A stretch of 64,000 nucleotides of DNA from Sphingomonas hankookensis (lineage in GTDB: Bacteria; Pseudomonadota; Alphaproteobacteria; Sphingomonadales; Sphingomonadaceae). This document shows, in pieces, positions 51,393-60,937 of the stretch. The position numbers and the translations under genes are program-made. Under the pieces are notes generated by a model. The model was not told the DNA's origin and ran no database searches. It worked only from the letters and a program-made list of their open reading frames with translations. How positions within the stretch are numbered: position 1 is the stretch's first letter; each line of letters starts with the position of its first letter. The stretch lies in contig NZ_CP117025.1 in NCBI RefSeq assembly GCF_028551275.1, forward strand, positions 739,501-803,500, given 5' to 3'.

Positions 51393-51912
51393 ATGACGCT
51401 TGCGACCCTTTCCCCCGCCGACACTCGCACCGCGATCGATGCCGGTGCGCGCCTGATCGACATTCGCGGTGCCGACGAACATGCGCGGGAGCGCATCCCC
51501 GGTGCGATCAACGTGCCGCTCGATCGGATCGGCGATCTGCCGCGCGACGGCCGTCCGGTCGTCTTCCACTGCAAGTCGGGGATGCGCACCGCCGCTAATG
51601 CCGCGAAACTCGGCGCGGCAATGGGTAGCGCACCGGCCTATATCCTCGAAGGCGGCATCGATGCGTGGCGGCAGGCGGGACAGCCTACGCTTGCCGATCG
51701 ATCGCAACCGCTGGAGATCATGCGGCAGGTGCAGATCACTGCCGGCGCGCTGGTGCTGACCGGCGTGCTGCTCGGCACGTTCGTCGCCCCCGGCTTCTTC
51801 GGGCTGTCGGCGTTCGTGGGGGGCAGGGCTGATGTTCGCCGGCGTGACGGGATGGTGCGGCATGGCAAACCTGCTGCGCGTTATGCCGTGGAACCGGCGC
51901 GCGGCCGCCTGA
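51393..51912 (+). pseudogene. Rhodanese-DUF2892 protein with a frameshift in a G6 run
   Basis: The rhodanese domain (residues 1-105) has the active site FHCKSGMRTAANAAKLG with the catalytic Cys. A membrane helix ([20 protein letters not shown]) follows and then the frame is lost at G6 (51818-51823). With one G less it reads [20 protein letters not shown] and ends [10 protein letters not shown] plus AAA-stop at 51912, the normal DUF2892 end of YgaP-like proteins (172 aa). As it stands the frame runs on to 51965 over the TauE start. The protein would pass sulfane sulfur in persulfide detoxification. Confidence 0.75.
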
Positions 51913-51919
51913 GGCAATC

Positions 51920-52699
51920 ATGGACACCGCCACCATCCTTGCCGCGCTCGCATCGGGCGGCGTGATTGGCTTGATCCTCGGTCTTGTCGGCGGGGGCGGG
52001 TCGATCCTCGCCGTGCCGCTGCTGATCTATGTCGTCGGCGTGGGATCGCCGCATGCCGCGATCGGGACGGCCGCTGTCGCCGTCACGGTGAATGCGCTCG
52101 CCAGCCTGATCGGCCATGCGCGGGCGGGCCGGGTGAAGTGGCGGTGCGCCGGTGTCTTCGCCATCTCGGGGATGATAGGCGCGGCGCTGGGTGCCGAACT
52201 GGGCAAGGCGTTCGACGGCAAGCGGCTGCTCGTCCTGTTCGGGCTGGTGATGATCGGGGTCGGCCTGTCGATGCTGCGCAAGCGCCGCACGGCGGACGCG
52301 CCTGCCGTGCGCCTGACCCGCGACAGTGCGGCGACGTTGCTACCGCGTCTGGTGCCGATCGGGCTGGGCGTCGGGCTTGCCGCCGGCTTCTTCGGGATCG
52401 GGGGAGGGTTCCTGATCGTGCCAGGGCTGATCCTGGCGACGGCGATGCCGCTGCCCTTCGCCATCGGCACGTCGCTGGTCGTCGTCAGCGCGCTGGGGCT
52501 GACCACCGCCACCTCCTACGCCCTGTCGGGTTTGGTCGACTGGGGCGTGACGGCATTGCTGGTCATGGGTGGCGTCGTTGGAACGGTCGGCGGCATCGCG
52601 ACGGGTCGCTTGCTCGCCGCGCGCAAGGGCCTGCTCGAGCGGTCGTTCGGCATCGTCGTGGCCAGCATCGGTTTCTACGTGACCGCTTCGCCGATCTGA
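51920..52699 (+). CDS. TauE/SafE sulfite exporter family protein
   Basis: 259 aa, about eight helices. GVIGLILGLVGGGGSILAVP and FGIGGGFLIVPGLILATAMP are the two repeated TauE signature blocks. It would export the sulfite made by the Blh dioxygenase and rhodanese, closing the module. It is seven bases after the end of the corrected rhodanese gene. Confidence 0.92.
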   Translation: MDTATILAALASGGVIGLILGLVGGGGSILAVPLLIYVVGVGSPHAAIGTAAVAVTVNALASLIGHARAGRVKWRCAGVFAISGMIGAALGAELGKAFDGKRLLVLFGLVMIGVGLSMLRKRRTADAPAVRLTRDSAATLLPRLVPIGLGVGLAAGFFGIGGGFLIVPGLILATAMPLPFAIGTSLVVVSALGLTTATSYALSGLVDWGVTALLVMGGVVGTVGGIATGRLLAARKGLLERSFGIVVASIGFYVTASPI

Positions 52700-52902
52700 A
52701 CGCCGCCGGCTGCCCCGCCACGTATCAGTAATGGGCAACATATCCACGCCTTCTGCGGTCGCGGATTTCCAGCGGCGGCCAGGGTGGATTTCCCAAGGCG
52801 TCCGCTATGCCCCCGCCGTTTCATTGCCGGATGGACATGCACTAACGTATGAAAGCCCGAGCGTGCGATGGAACAGGCAGTGACCCGTCTCATTTTGTGA
52901 GG

Positions 52903-54144
52903 ATGATCTCTTCGCTAGCGTCCGTCCGCAGTCTGCTGTTTGCGATTTTCGTTCTGATGCTCGGCTCTGGATTCCTGACCACCTTGATAAGCATACGCTT
53001 GCAGGTGAATGGAACGGTCCCGATTGTTATCGGCTTGATCGCAACAAGCTACTTTGCAGGCTTGGCCACCGGGGCGATGCACGTTGGCAAATTGGTGGAG
53101 CGGGTCGGGCATATCCGGACGTTCGCGGTCGTAGTGGCGGTGTTGTCCGCCAGTACTTTGTCGTACACATTCTCAGAACATGCTTTGCTATGGATGCTGC
53201 TGCGTTTTATCGACGGCTTCTGTGTCGCCGGTGTTTATGTCTGCCTCGAGAGCTGGCTCAACGATCGGGCCGAAGGTCCGTCACGCGGAGGCGTTCTCGC
53301 CGGATACATGATTGCCTTGTATTTAGGCCAAGGCATCGGCCAGCAGATACTGAATGTGACCGGATCTACGCCGACAACACCATTCATACTGGCTTCTCTT
53401 CTCATCTCGCTTGCCGTTCTTCCGGTGGCTTTGACCCGAATGAACGGCCCGACCTTGCCCAGCACGGTATCACTGTCGATCTGGCGCCTGTACGCCACCT
53501 CGCCGCTGGCGATCGTCGGGGTTGCGGCCACTGGCGTCATACTTGGTGCATTTTACGGCCTTGGTCCGGTGTATGCAGGGGCGTCGGGCCTGTCCGTATC
53601 GGATACCGCCGGATTCATGACCGCGGTGATCCTGGGAGGCGTTGCCTTGCAGTGGCCGCTGGGACGCCTGTCCGACCGCTTCGATCGACGTACGGTGATT
53701 GTTGCGACCACGGCGGGAGCTGCCATCAGCGCCCTTGTTTTATCCCTGACAGTCCCGACAGGCCTCGGCCTTGCGTTGGGCACATTGTTCGGTGGTGCAA
53801 GCTTTGCACTATATCCGCTCTGTGTAGCGCATGCCAACGATCAGCTTGCGCCAGCAGAGCGCGTCAGCGCCACTGGCGGACTGGTCTTGGTCTATTCCCT
53901 TGGCGCGGCGGTTGGCCCGCTGGTGGTGTCGGCCGCGATGACTGTTCTCGGGCCGCAGGGGTTGTTTCAGGTCGTCGCCATTCTGGCGGTAAGCGTATTC
54001 GGCTTCGGCATGTGGCGCCGCTGGGTGGGAGACGCGGTGCCTGCTGAGATGCAGCAAGCTTATCAACCACTGCCCCGAACCACAGCAGTTGCGACGAAGT
54101 TGGTAACAATCGTCCCTGCTGAAGACGATACCGGCCAAGACTGA
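52903..54144 (+). CDS. MFS transporter, YcaD-like
   Basis: 413 aa from ATG 52903 (upstream ATG 52849 adds residues with no helix). Twelve helices; MFS stretch YFAGLATGAMHVGKLVERVG and the second-half motif LGGVALQWPLGRLSDRFDRR. It resembles YcaD-type carriers of unknown substrate. Its GC is a little lower than its neighbours'. No partner gene; 149 bases of empty sequence precede it after TauE. Confidence 0.8.
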   Translation: MISSLASVRSLLFAIFVLMLGSGFLTTLISIRLQVNGTVPIVIGLIATSYFAGLATGAMHVGKLVERVGHIRTFAVVVAVLSASTLSYTFSEHALLWMLLRFIDGFCVAGVYVCLESWLNDRAEGPSRGGVLAGYMIALYLGQGIGQQILNVTGSTPTTPFILASLLISLAVLPVALTRMNGPTLPSTVSLSIWRLYATSPLAIVGVAATGVILGAFYGLGPVYAGASGLSVSDTAGFMTAVILGGVALQWPLGRLSDRFDRRTVIVATTAGAAISALVLSLTVPTGLGLALGTLFGGASFALYPLCVAHANDQLAPAERVSATGGLVLVYSLGAAVGPLVVSAAMTVLGPQGLFQVVAILAVSVFGFGMWRRWVGDAVPAEMQQAYQPLPRTTAVATKLVTIVPAEDDTGQD

Positions 54145-54295
54145 CGATCCCCTTGCTCATAGCCGCAAGGATTTTGTCGGTGCGGCGGTGCCATTTGCCC
54201 CTGCCATAAGTTATTAGTGACATGTCTCCTCCGGTTTCCACCGCCACTTCGGCGTGTCCCATAGCTCGCTTCGCTAACGATGGAGCCGTGGCGTA

Positions 54296-55555
54296 ATGCG
54301 GGGATGGCAATGGGCCGTTCGTCTCCTCACGCGTCAGATGTGGTTTCGTGCCGGACTGTTCTGCGTTTTCGCGGTGCTGCTCGCGCTGGCCAGCGCATTC
54401 CTCGGTCATACCATTTCGTACGACTTTGCCGCCAAGGTGGGGTCGAAGTCGGTCGACGGCATCCTGAATCTGCTCGCGTCCTCGATGCTCGCGGTAACCA
54501 CCTTTTCATTGACCGCGATGGTTCAGGCCTATGCGGGAGCGACCAGCAGCATCACACCGCGCGCCGTCCAACTGTTGATCGATGACAGCACGTCGCAGAA
54601 CGCGCTGGCGACCTTCCTCGGCAGTTTCCTGTTCGCGATCGTCGGCATCATCGCGCTGTCGACCGGCATCTACGGCAATACCGGGCGCGTCATTCTCTAC
54701 GCCGGCACAATTCTGGTCATCCTGTTCATCGTCGTGACGTTCCTGCGCTGGATTCAGCACATCGCCCGCTTCGGCCGGGTGTCCGATACGATCGACCGGG
54801 TCGAGCGCGCGGCAACCGATGCCGTACGCATGATGATGCAGCCGCCCCGCTTCGGCGCTGAGGACAACGCCTCGGTCCCGAGCGACGCCCATGTCGTCCA
54901 TCATGAAAAGATCGGGCGGATCACGCACGTTGACCTTGCCCAGATCGGTGAGGTCGCCGATGCGATCGGCGCGGATATCCACCTCGTCAGCATTCCCGGT
55001 CATCTGGTGGACCCGGCCAAACCGCTCGCCTGGGTCAGGGCGACGATCGACGACGATCAGGCCTGCCTGATCCGGGATGCATTCACGATCGAACATCATC
55101 GGACGTTCGATCATGACCCGCGCTTCGGTCTGGTCGTGTTGGGGGAGATCGCGGCGCGCGCCTTATCGCCCGCCGTCAACGATCCCGGAACCGCCATCGC
55201 CGTGGTCGAGGCGGCAACGCGCGTCCTGGCAGCGGCCCTGCGCCATCGGCCAGACGAGGAGCGGTCGCCGCCCGCGCGCGTGACGGTGCCGCCCTTTGCC
55301 TTTTCCGATATGCTCGAAGACGTGTTTCGCCCCATTGCCCGGGATGGGGCGGGGACGATCGAAGTCGGATTGCGCCTTCAAAAGGCCCTGGCGGCCTTGG
55401 TCGTAATCGACGACCGCTCCACGATCGATTGTCGGAACGAAGCGCAGGATGCCGTTGATAGAGGACGGACTCGGCTGTCCAGTGATCGAGATATCGCCGA
55501 ACTGTCGCGCCTTCATCACACGCTGTGGGGCAACCACGGCGTTGCGGCATCATAG
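54296..55555 (+). CDS. DUF2254 membrane protein
   Basis: 419 aa. Four N-terminal helices (WFRAGLFCVFAVLLALASAF, SMLAVTTFSLTAMVQAYAGA, ALATFLGSFLFAIVGIIALS, VILYAGTILVILFIVVTFLR) and then a soluble part with HIARFGRVSDTIDRVERAAT and FGLVVLGEIAARALSPAVND PGTA, typical for DUF2254. The function is not known. It stands alone before BCCT 2. Confidence 0.85.
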   Translation: MRGWQWAVRLLTRQMWFRAGLFCVFAVLLALASAFLGHTISYDFAAKVGSKSVDGILNLLASSMLAVTTFSLTAMVQAYAGATSSITPRAVQLLIDDSTSQNALATFLGSFLFAIVGIIALSTGIYGNTGRVILYAGTILVILFIVVTFLRWIQHIARFGRVSDTIDRVERAATDAVRMMMQPPRFGAEDNASVPSDAHVVHHEKIGRITHVDLAQIGEVADAIGADIHLVSIPGHLVDPAKPLAWVRATIDDDQACLIRDAFTIEHHRTFDHDPRFGLVVLGEIAARALSPAVNDPGTAIAVVEAATRVLAAALRHRPDEERSPPARVTVPPFAFSDMLEDVFRPIARDGAGTIEVGLRLQKALAALVVIDDRSTIDCRNEAQDAVDRGRTRLSSDRDIAELSRLHHTLWGNHGVAAS

Positions 55556-55644
55556 CATGGAAACCAGAGCAACCCGTCCGCTCAGCAGATTCCTAGTCCA
55601 ACCGTTTTTCAACAATCCATCCCAACCGGTGCTACCCTGCTAAT

Positions 55645-57573
55645 ATGATCAAGAGTGAAATCAATTCCCGGGTTTTCTGGGGCGCATCCGCGATCATCGC
55701 CCTGTTGTTGGTGACGACGCTCGCCATGCCGGGGACGGCCGACGCCGCGTTCAAGGCGGCGCAGAACTGGGCGATCGACACGTTCGGCTGGTTCTATATC
55801 TCGGCGGTCGCAGTATTTCTGGTGGTGGTATTGACGCTCGGTTTCGGACCTGCGGGCAAGCTGAAGCTCGGTCCCGACGATGCGGAACCCGACTTTCCCT
55901 ATTTATCGTGGCTGGCGATGCTGTTCGCTGCGGGCATGGGGATCGGGCTGATGTATTTCGCTGTCGCCGAGCCGATCCAGCATTACATCTCGCCGCCCGA
56001 GGCACCGAGCGGCACGATCCTCGCCGCGCGGGAGGCGATGGCGATCACCTTCCACCATTACGGCGTCCACGCTTGGGCGATCTATGCGCTGGTTGGCCTG
56101 AGTCTCGCCTATTTCACCTATCGCAAAGACATGCCGCTAACATTGCGGTCCGGCCTTTCGCCGATCCTAGGCAAACGGATCGACGGACCGCTGGGCGACG
56201 CGATCGACATCTTCGCGGTGTGCGGAACCGTGTTCGGCGTATCGACCTCGCTGGGCTTCGGCGTGTCGCAGATGACGGCGGGGTTGGCCTATGAATATGG
56301 CGTGCCGGACACGACGACGATGAAGATCGCGGTGATCGTGGTGGTCATGGGGGCGGCCACCCTATCGGTGTTGAGTGGAGCGGACCGCGGCATCCGCCGA
56401 TTGTCGGAACTGAACCTGACCGTCGCCGTGCTGCTGATGCTGTTCGTGATGGCGGTCGGGCCGACGCTGTTCCTGCTGCGGGCGTTGGTGCAGAATTTTG
56501 GGCTGTATCTCGATCATTTCGTGATGCGGACCTTTACCCTCTATGCCTATGAACCGCGGGCGTGGATGGCGGACTGGACGTTGTTTTATTGGGCGTGGTG
56601 GATCGCCTGGTCGCCGTTCGTCGGCATGTTCATCGCCCGCATCTCGCGCGGGCGGACGATCCGCGAGTTCGTCATCGGCGTGTTGTTCGTGCCGACCGCC
56701 TTTACGTTCCTGTGGATGACGGTGTTCGGGAACACGGCGATCTCGCTCGACCTGGGGGTCGCGCAGGGTGGCATCGCCGATGCGGTGCAGGCGAACCTGT
56801 CCACGGCGCTGTTCAAGTTCCTCGAATATCTTCCCGCCGCCGGCGTCACGTCGACTTTGGCGATCGCGCTGGTCGCTATCTTCTTCGTCACGTCCGCCGA
56901 TTCCGGCGCGCTGGTGATCGATACGCTGGCGTCCGGCGGGGCAGAGGAAACGCCCCGTTGGCAGCGCATGTACTGGTGCGTGCTGCTGGGGGTCACCGCC
57001 ACCCTGCTGCTGATCGCTGGCGGTCTTGGCGCGTTGCAGTCGGCGACCCTGCTGGCGGCCTTGCCGTTTTGCTTCATCATGCTGCTGCTGGCGGTCGGCC
57101 TAATTCGCCAGACCAACGCCGATCTGTCGGGCGTAATACTGCCGGGCGATACGCCGTCGATCAGCGAGCGGATCAAGCGCCTGCTGGTCCCGGCACGCCG
57201 TGCCGACATCCTGCGACAAATGGCAGACAGCGGCGAACCCGCGCTTCGATCGGTGCAGGAGGCGATAGAGAAGGAAGGCTGGAACGCGAGTGAAGTGGAA
57301 CAGCACGCGGACTCGGTCGAACTCACCATCACCGCAGCGGATGGTCGTCCGTTCGTCTATCGCCTGACGCCACGATCGCGTCCGCTTGCCGCCTATACTG
57401 CGCTGGATGCACCTGAAAGTCGTCGCAGCCTGACGTGGATACTTGCCGCACAGACCAATGGTGAAACCGGCTTTCGCGATCTGTCCGGATTTACGGCCGA
57501 CCAGATCGCGAGCGACGTCCTGACGCAGATGGAGCGGTGGCGCCTTGCCGATACCAAGGTCCAGCGGACTTGA
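55645..57573 (+). CDS. BCCT family betaine/choline/carnitine transporter 2
   Basis: 642 aa. It has the same signature stretches as transporter 1 (FAVAEPIQHYISPPEAPSGT, FGVSQMTAGLAYEYGVPD, DWTLFYWAWWIAWSPFVG) and matches it almost residue by residue up to about 530, with more differences in the cytoplasmic C-terminal tail (NASEVEQHADSVELTITAAD). It lies next to the Mrp antiporter genes, which would provide the Na+ gradient or pH balance for osmolyte uptake. Confidence 0.93.
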   Translation: MIKSEINSRVFWGASAIIALLLVTTLAMPGTADAAFKAAQNWAIDTFGWFYISAVAVFLVVVLTLGFGPAGKLKLGPDDAEPDFPYLSWLAMLFAAGMGIGLMYFAVAEPIQHYISPPEAPSGTILAAREAMAITFHHYGVHAWAIYALVGLSLAYFTYRKDMPLTLRSGLSPILGKRIDGPLGDAIDIFAVCGTVFGVSTSLGFGVSQMTAGLAYEYGVPDTTTMKIAVIVVVMGAATLSVLSGADRGIRRLSELNLTVAVLLMLFVMAVGPTLFLLRALVQNFGLYLDHFVMRTFTLYAYEPRAWMADWTLFYWAWWIAWSPFVGMFIARISRGRTIREFVIGVLFVPTAFTFLWMTVFGNTAISLDLGVAQGGIADAVQANLSTALFKFLEYLPAAGVTSTLAIALVAIFFVTSADSGALVIDTLASGGAEETPRWQRMYWCVLLGVTATLLLIAGGLGALQSATLLAALPFCFIMLLLAVGLIRQTNADLSGVILPGDTPSISERIKRLLVPARRADILRQMADSGEPALRSVQEAIEKEGWNASEVEQHADSVELTITAADGRPFVYRLTPRSRPLAAYTALDAPESRRSLTWILAAQTNGETGFRDLSGFTADQIASDVLTQMERWRLADTKVQRT

Positions 57574-57776
57574 GCGGTCCCCGACGATCGAGTGGGTTGT
57601 GAATCGTTTGCCCATCGTGCAATATCGACCCAGGGTGTTCGCCGATCGCTGGTGCGGGCAGGTTCTAACGTTGGTCGGGCCGCCAACGCGGAACCTTTGC
57701 GCCCGGAGTATCGGCTTGCCCGAACGAACCTTCCTGCCTGCCGCCTTGCACATCGTCACATAGCGGGGAATTGCAG

Positions 57777-60587
57777 GTGGCTTTGCTGACCCTCATTTCC
57801 ATGCCGTTCCTCGCGGTCATTCTGTTGATGGTGACCCGGCGAGCATCGCGGCAGGTCCATATGCTAATCGCTGGGACCGCCAGCGCGGGCGGATTGGCCA
57901 TTCTGTTGTCGCAAGCGAACGCGGTGCTTTCCGGCCGGACGCCGATGGCAGGCATGGCGTGGCTACTGACGCTCGGTCTCGATTTCCGCCTGTGGCTTGA
58001 CCCGCTGGCGTTGCTGTTCGCGGGGTTGATCCTCGGCATCGGGCTGCTGGTGATCGTGTATGCGCAAGGGTATCTGGCAAAGAACGAGCCGACGGCGCGG
58101 TTCCTGTCGTTCCTGATGTTGTTCCAGGGTGCGATGGTCGGGATCGCCCTGTCCGGCAATGTGCTGCTGATGCTGGTGTTCTGGGAGCTGACCAGCCTGG
58201 CGTCCTTCCTCTTGATCGGTTTCTGGCGCGACCGTGCCGACGCGCGACAGGGCGCACGGATGGCGCTGACCATCACCGGCGGGGGCGGTCTCGCCTTGAT
58301 CGCGGGCATGATGCTGCTGGGCAAGGCGGCGGGCAGCTATGATCTGGCGACGATCCTGGCACGCGCCGATCTGGTGCAGGCCTCGCCGCTCTATCCCGCG
58401 ATCCTGGTCCTGATCCTGGCGGGGGCGTTCACCAAGTCGGCGCAGTTTCCGTTCCACTTTTGGCTGCCGCACGCGATGGCCGCGCCCACCCCGGTCAGCG
58501 CCTATCTCCATTCCGCGACGATGGTGAAGGCGGGGGTGTTCCTGCTCGCGCGGCTGTGGCCGGTACTGGCAGGAACCGATCTGTGGTTCGGTATCGTCGC
58601 GTCGATCGGCCTGGTCACCATGGTGTTCGGCGCGGGCGTCGCACTGTTTCGCCACGATCTGAAGGCCATCCTCGCCTATTCGACGATCAGCCAATTGGGG
58701 CTGATGGTGATGCTGCTCGGCTTCGGGACGGGCGCGGCGGTGACGGCGGCGGTCTTTCACATCCTCAACCATGCGGCCTTCAAGGCGACGCTGTTCATGC
58801 ATGCGGGTATCGTGGACCATGAGACGGGCACGCGCGACATGCGGCGGCTGGGCGGCCTGGCGGCGGTCATGCCGCTGACCGCGACGCTGGGCGTGCTGGC
58901 CGCCGCCGCGATGGCGGGTCTGCCGCCGCTCGGCGGGTTCATTTCCAAGGAGATGATGCTGGAGCAGAGTGCCCATACCGCGTGGGCGGGACAGGCCTTG
59001 CTGGTGCCCGTGCTGGCGACCATCGCGGCGATGCTGTCGGCGGCCTATTCGCTGCGCTATGCGGTGGCGCTGCATTTCGGCGCGCGGCGTACCGGCGATG
59101 TCGCTGCGCCGCACGATCCGGGGGCCATGCTGCTGGGGCCGCCCGCGATATTGGGAGCCGCCGCGCTGGCGCTCGGACTGTTGCCGATGACGCTGGCGGG
59201 GCCGTTGGTGGCCGCTGCCAGTGCCGCGGTGACGGGCGGCGCAGCGCCCGAACTGCATCTCGCGCTATGGCATGGCGTCAATCCGGCGCTGCTGATGAGC
59301 GTGGGCGCGGTCGCGATCGCGATCCTGGTCCTGTGGTGGTATCCGGCCGTGGCCAGAACCGTTGCCCGCATCCCGTCACCCGACGCCAAGCATCTGTTCG
59401 ACCGAAGCCTGACGGCGATCGTCGAGGGGCTGCGTCGCGTGTCGGGCATGATCCATGTCGCGTCGCTGCAACGCTATCTGGTGATCTTGTTCGTCGTCGC
59501 GCTCGCGCTTGGCAGCGACGCCGCCTTCCGGTCCGGCATCGCCGCCGGGGATCGGCCGACCACGCCTGCGTCGCTGGCGGCCATCGTCGCCTGGGCCGCG
59601 CTCGTCGTCGCGACGGTCGCCGTGGTGGCGGTCGACCGGCGGCGGTATCTCGCGCTGATATTCATCAGCGTCATCGGCCTCGTCATGGCGCTGGCGTTGA
59701 TCCACCTCTCCGCCCCCGATCTCGCGCTCACCCAGATTTCGGTCGAGGTGGTGACGATCCTGCTGATGCTGCTGGCGCTGCACCTGTTGCCGGGCAACCC
59801 GCCTCGCCTGTCGAAGATGCCGCGAAGGGTGCGTGACGGCGTGATTGCCATGGCGGGCGGGCTGGGCACCGGCTGGCTTGCCTGGGCCATCATGACGCGG
59901 CCGGTGCGCGCGGGGGTTTCGCGCTTTCACTGGGACAACAGCTATTCCGGCGGGGGCGGGACCAACGTCGTCAACGTCACGCTGGTCGACTTTCGCGCGT
60001 TCGACACCCTGGGGGAGATCACGGTGCTGGGCATTGCGGGCCTGGCCATCTTCGCCCTGCTCGAACCCGCGGTGCACGGTGTTGCCGGTCGACGACTGCG
60101 CGAATGGCGGTCGGGGGATCGTTTCTCGCCCGAGCGCCACCCGATGATGTTCGTCATGGCGACCCGGCTGCTGCTGCCGCTGGCATTGCTGGTCGGCATC
60201 TACATCTTCCTGCGCGGGCACAATCAACCGGGCGGCGGCTTTATCGCGGCGCTGATCTTCTCCATCGCGATCCTGCTGCAATATCTCGCGTCCGGCTTCG
60301 ACTGGACCAATGTCCGGCGACGGATCGGTGAGCATCAGCTGATCGGGTTCGGCGTGCTGATCGCGGTCGCGACGGGGCTGGGCTCGCTGGTGTTCGGCGC
60401 GCCGTTCCTGACGAGCAGCTTCGGGTATTTCCACCTTCCGTTGATCGGCGAGTTCGAACTGGCGACGGCGATGCTGTTCGATCTGGGCGTCGCCTGCGTC
60501 GTCGTGGGTGCGGTGATGATGGCGCTGGAACAGCTCGCCCATGTCGCGCAGCGCGCGGCAAGCCAGGACGGCGAGGACGCGGCATGA
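57777..60587 (+). CDS. mrpA: Mrp Na+/H+ antiporter subunits A and B fused
   Basis: 936 aa from GTG 57777 with GCGGGGA upstream (TTG 57771 is the alternative). The N-terminal proton-channel part is MrpA/NuoL-like: LVFWELTSLASFLLIGFWRD, AQFPFHFWLPHAMAAPTPVS and AYLHSATMVKAGVFLLARLW. The region about 600-780 is the MrpA C-terminal part, and the end (about 790-936) is MrpB with LPLALLVGIYIFLRGHNQPG and GGFIAALIFSIAILLQYLAS. No separate mrpB follows, so the set is A/B-C-D-E-F-G. Each gene overlaps the next by four bases. Confidence 0.93.
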   Translation: MALLTLISMPFLAVILLMVTRRASRQVHMLIAGTASAGGLAILLSQANAVLSGRTPMAGMAWLLTLGLDFRLWLDPLALLFAGLILGIGLLVIVYAQGYLAKNEPTARFLSFLMLFQGAMVGIALSGNVLLMLVFWELTSLASFLLIGFWRDRADARQGARMALTITGGGGLALIAGMMLLGKAAGSYDLATILARADLVQASPLYPAILVLILAGAFTKSAQFPFHFWLPHAMAAPTPVSAYLHSATMVKAGVFLLARLWPVLAGTDLWFGIVASIGLVTMVFGAGVALFRHDLKAILAYSTISQLGLMVMLLGFGTGAAVTAAVFHILNHAAFKATLFMHAGIVDHETGTRDMRRLGGLAAVMPLTATLGVLAAAAMAGLPPLGGFISKEMMLEQSAHTAWAGQALLVPVLATIAAMLSAAYSLRYAVALHFGARRTGDVAAPHDPGAMLLGPPAILGAAALALGLLPMTLAGPLVAAASAAVTGGAAPELHLALWHGVNPALLMSVGAVAIAILVLWWYPAVARTVARIPSPDAKHLFDRSLTAIVEGLRRVSGMIHVASLQRYLVILFVVALALGSDAAFRSGIAAGDRPTTPASLAAIVAWAALVVATVAVVAVDRRRYLALIFISVIGLVMALALIHLSAPDLALTQISVEVVTILLMLLALHLLPGNPPRLSKMPRRVRDGVIAMAGGLGTGWLAWAIMTRPVRAGVSRFHWDNSYSGGGGTNVVNVTLVDFRAFDTLGEITVLGIAGLAIFALLEPAVHGVAGRRLREWRSGDRFSPERHPMMFVMATRLLLPLALLVGIYIFLRGHNQPGGGFIAALIFSIAILLQYLASGFDWTNVRRRIGEHQLIGFGVLIAVATGLGSLVFGAPFLTSSFGYFHLPLIGEFELATAMLFDLGVACVVVGAVMMALEQLAHVAQRAASQDGEDAA

Positions 60588-60937
60588 GCCTGGAGTTTCT
60601 GGTCGCGTCCGCCATCGGCGTGCTGGTCGCCGGCGGCATCTACCTCGCCCTGCGCGGACGGACGTTTCAGGTCGTGCTGGGGCTGACGTTGCTGTCCTAT
60701 GCGGTCAACCTGTTCCTGTTCGCGATCGGGCGGCTGATCGTCGATCGCCCGCCGCTTTATGCCAAGGGGGTGGCCGACCATGCCGATCCCCTGCCGCAGG
60801 CGCTGGTCCTGACCGCGATCGTCATCACCTTCGGCATGACCGCGCTGACCGTCATCCTGTCGCTGCGCAGCTTCCTGGAAAGCGGATCGGATCAGGTCGA
60901 CGGCTTGACCGAACCGGACAAGGAGGGGGAGGCATGA
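60584..60937 (+). CDS. mrpC: Mrp antiporter subunit C
   Basis: 117 aa, three helices, NuoK-like: ASAIGVLVAGGIYLALRGRT, FQVVLGLTLLSYAVNLFLFA and DPLPQALVLTAIVITFGMTA. The acidic C-terminus (VDGLTEPDKEGEA) is soluble. Confidence 0.93.
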   Translation: MSLEFLVASAIGVLVAGGIYLALRGRTFQVVLGLTLLSYAVNLFLFAIGRLIVDRPPLYAKGVADHADPLPQALVLTAIVITFGMTALTVILSLRSFLESGSDQVDGLTEPDKEGEA

